Shown: piece after piece, positions 39,181 to 39,265 of the stretch
How the letters are laid out: every line of letters begins with the position of its first letter
How positions within the stretch are numbered: the stretch's first letter is position 1
From: Bacillota bacterium
GTDB taxonomy: Bacteria; Bacillota; Clostridia; Tissierellales; Sedimentibacteraceae
Reading direction: 5' to 3'
NCBI GenBank assembly: GCA_023425285.1
Contig: JAFACY010000298.1
Coordinates: forward strand, 1-39,265
DNA: 39,265 nt
Made by a program: the position numbers and the translations under genes
The notes under the pieces: generated by a model
Told to the model about the DNA's origin: nothing
What the model saw: the letters and a program-made list of their open reading frames with translations, nothing else
Databases searched by the model: none

Positions 39181-39265
39181 TTTTCCTCTGTTGAAATGAT
39201 ATATTCTTCATTGTTAAATTTAACAATGTCTCCGTTTCTGAGTTTTTTTCCTCTTTGTAAAACAA
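39177..39265 (-). CDS. yaaA: S4-domain protein YaaA, C-terminal fragment
   Basis: The last 28 codons of a minus-strand gene; the 5' part lies outside the window. The fragment reads VLQRGKKLRNGDIVKFNNEE and ends EYIISTEEK, the end of the S4 RNA-binding domain protein found between dnaN and recF in most Firmicutes. Its TGA overlaps the recF ATG. Identification rests on context plus the short S4-like match. Confidence 0.85.
   Translation of the reverse strand, partial: VLQRGKKLRNGDIVKFNNEEYIISTEEK

Noticed and set aside
1..39265. tRNA, rRNA, CRISPR arrays, insertion sequences, prophage
   Set aside because: No cloverleaf-like gene, regularly spaced repeats, transposase, integrase or phage protein was seen on either strand.

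Overview
The window looks like an origin-proximal chromosomal segment of an AT-rich, anaerobic, spore-forming Clostridia member that ferments amino acids. Evidence: a dense lysine-fermentation cluster, spore-germination and SpoIIR genes, AGGAGG-type ribosome binding sites, and the classic yaaA-recF-gyrB-gyrA block at the right edge. Genus is a guess (a Sedimentibacter-like organism would fit). If oriC lies just to the right, the many minus-strand genes run with the fork and the plus-strand groups run against it.

Left third (1-10174, all minus): a truncated lipoprotein gene; a LuxR-type two-component pair; then the lysine operon kdd-kamA-kamB-kamC-kamD-kamE, closed by a strong terminator. It encodes lysine 2,3-aminomutase, the adenosylcobalamin/PLP lysine 5,6-aminomutase (KamD/E), two ATPase-like accessory proteins (KamB, KamC) and 3,5-diaminohexanoate dehydrogenase. 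The next two pathway enzymes (kce, kal) are absent from the window.

Middle (10474-20961): murI, a DUF1934 gene and a PAS-AAA-Fis sigma-54 activator on plus; a gerK-type germinant receptor operon ending in spoIIR on minus; then thiolase and a two-subunit CoA-transferase on plus, which serve the acetoacetyl-CoA/butyrate end of lysine fermentation. Matching -24/-12 sigma-54 promoters stand before kdd and before the thiolase gene, so the activator gene between them probably controls both arms.

Right-centre (21037-28825): an HtrA protease; a DUF1538 membrane protein cotranscribed with two PII-like proteins; a DUF2156 protein; and a plus-strand redox cassette (CcdA-like, HxlR regulator, thioredoxin-reductase-like flavoprotein lacking the NADPH motifs, thioredoxin).

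Right end (28307-39265, minus): yaaA(partial)-recF-gyrB-gyrA-rsbV-rsbW-sigB/F-like sigma, then UPF0182, a glyoxalase-family protein and a GNAT acetyltransferase, probably one long tightly packed transcription unit.

Intergenic DNA holds several small palindromic elements. The most notable is a ~65-nt structured repeat seen once inside the kam operon and once before the thiolase gene, with a compensatory stem change. No tRNA, rRNA, CRISPR or insertion sequence was seen.
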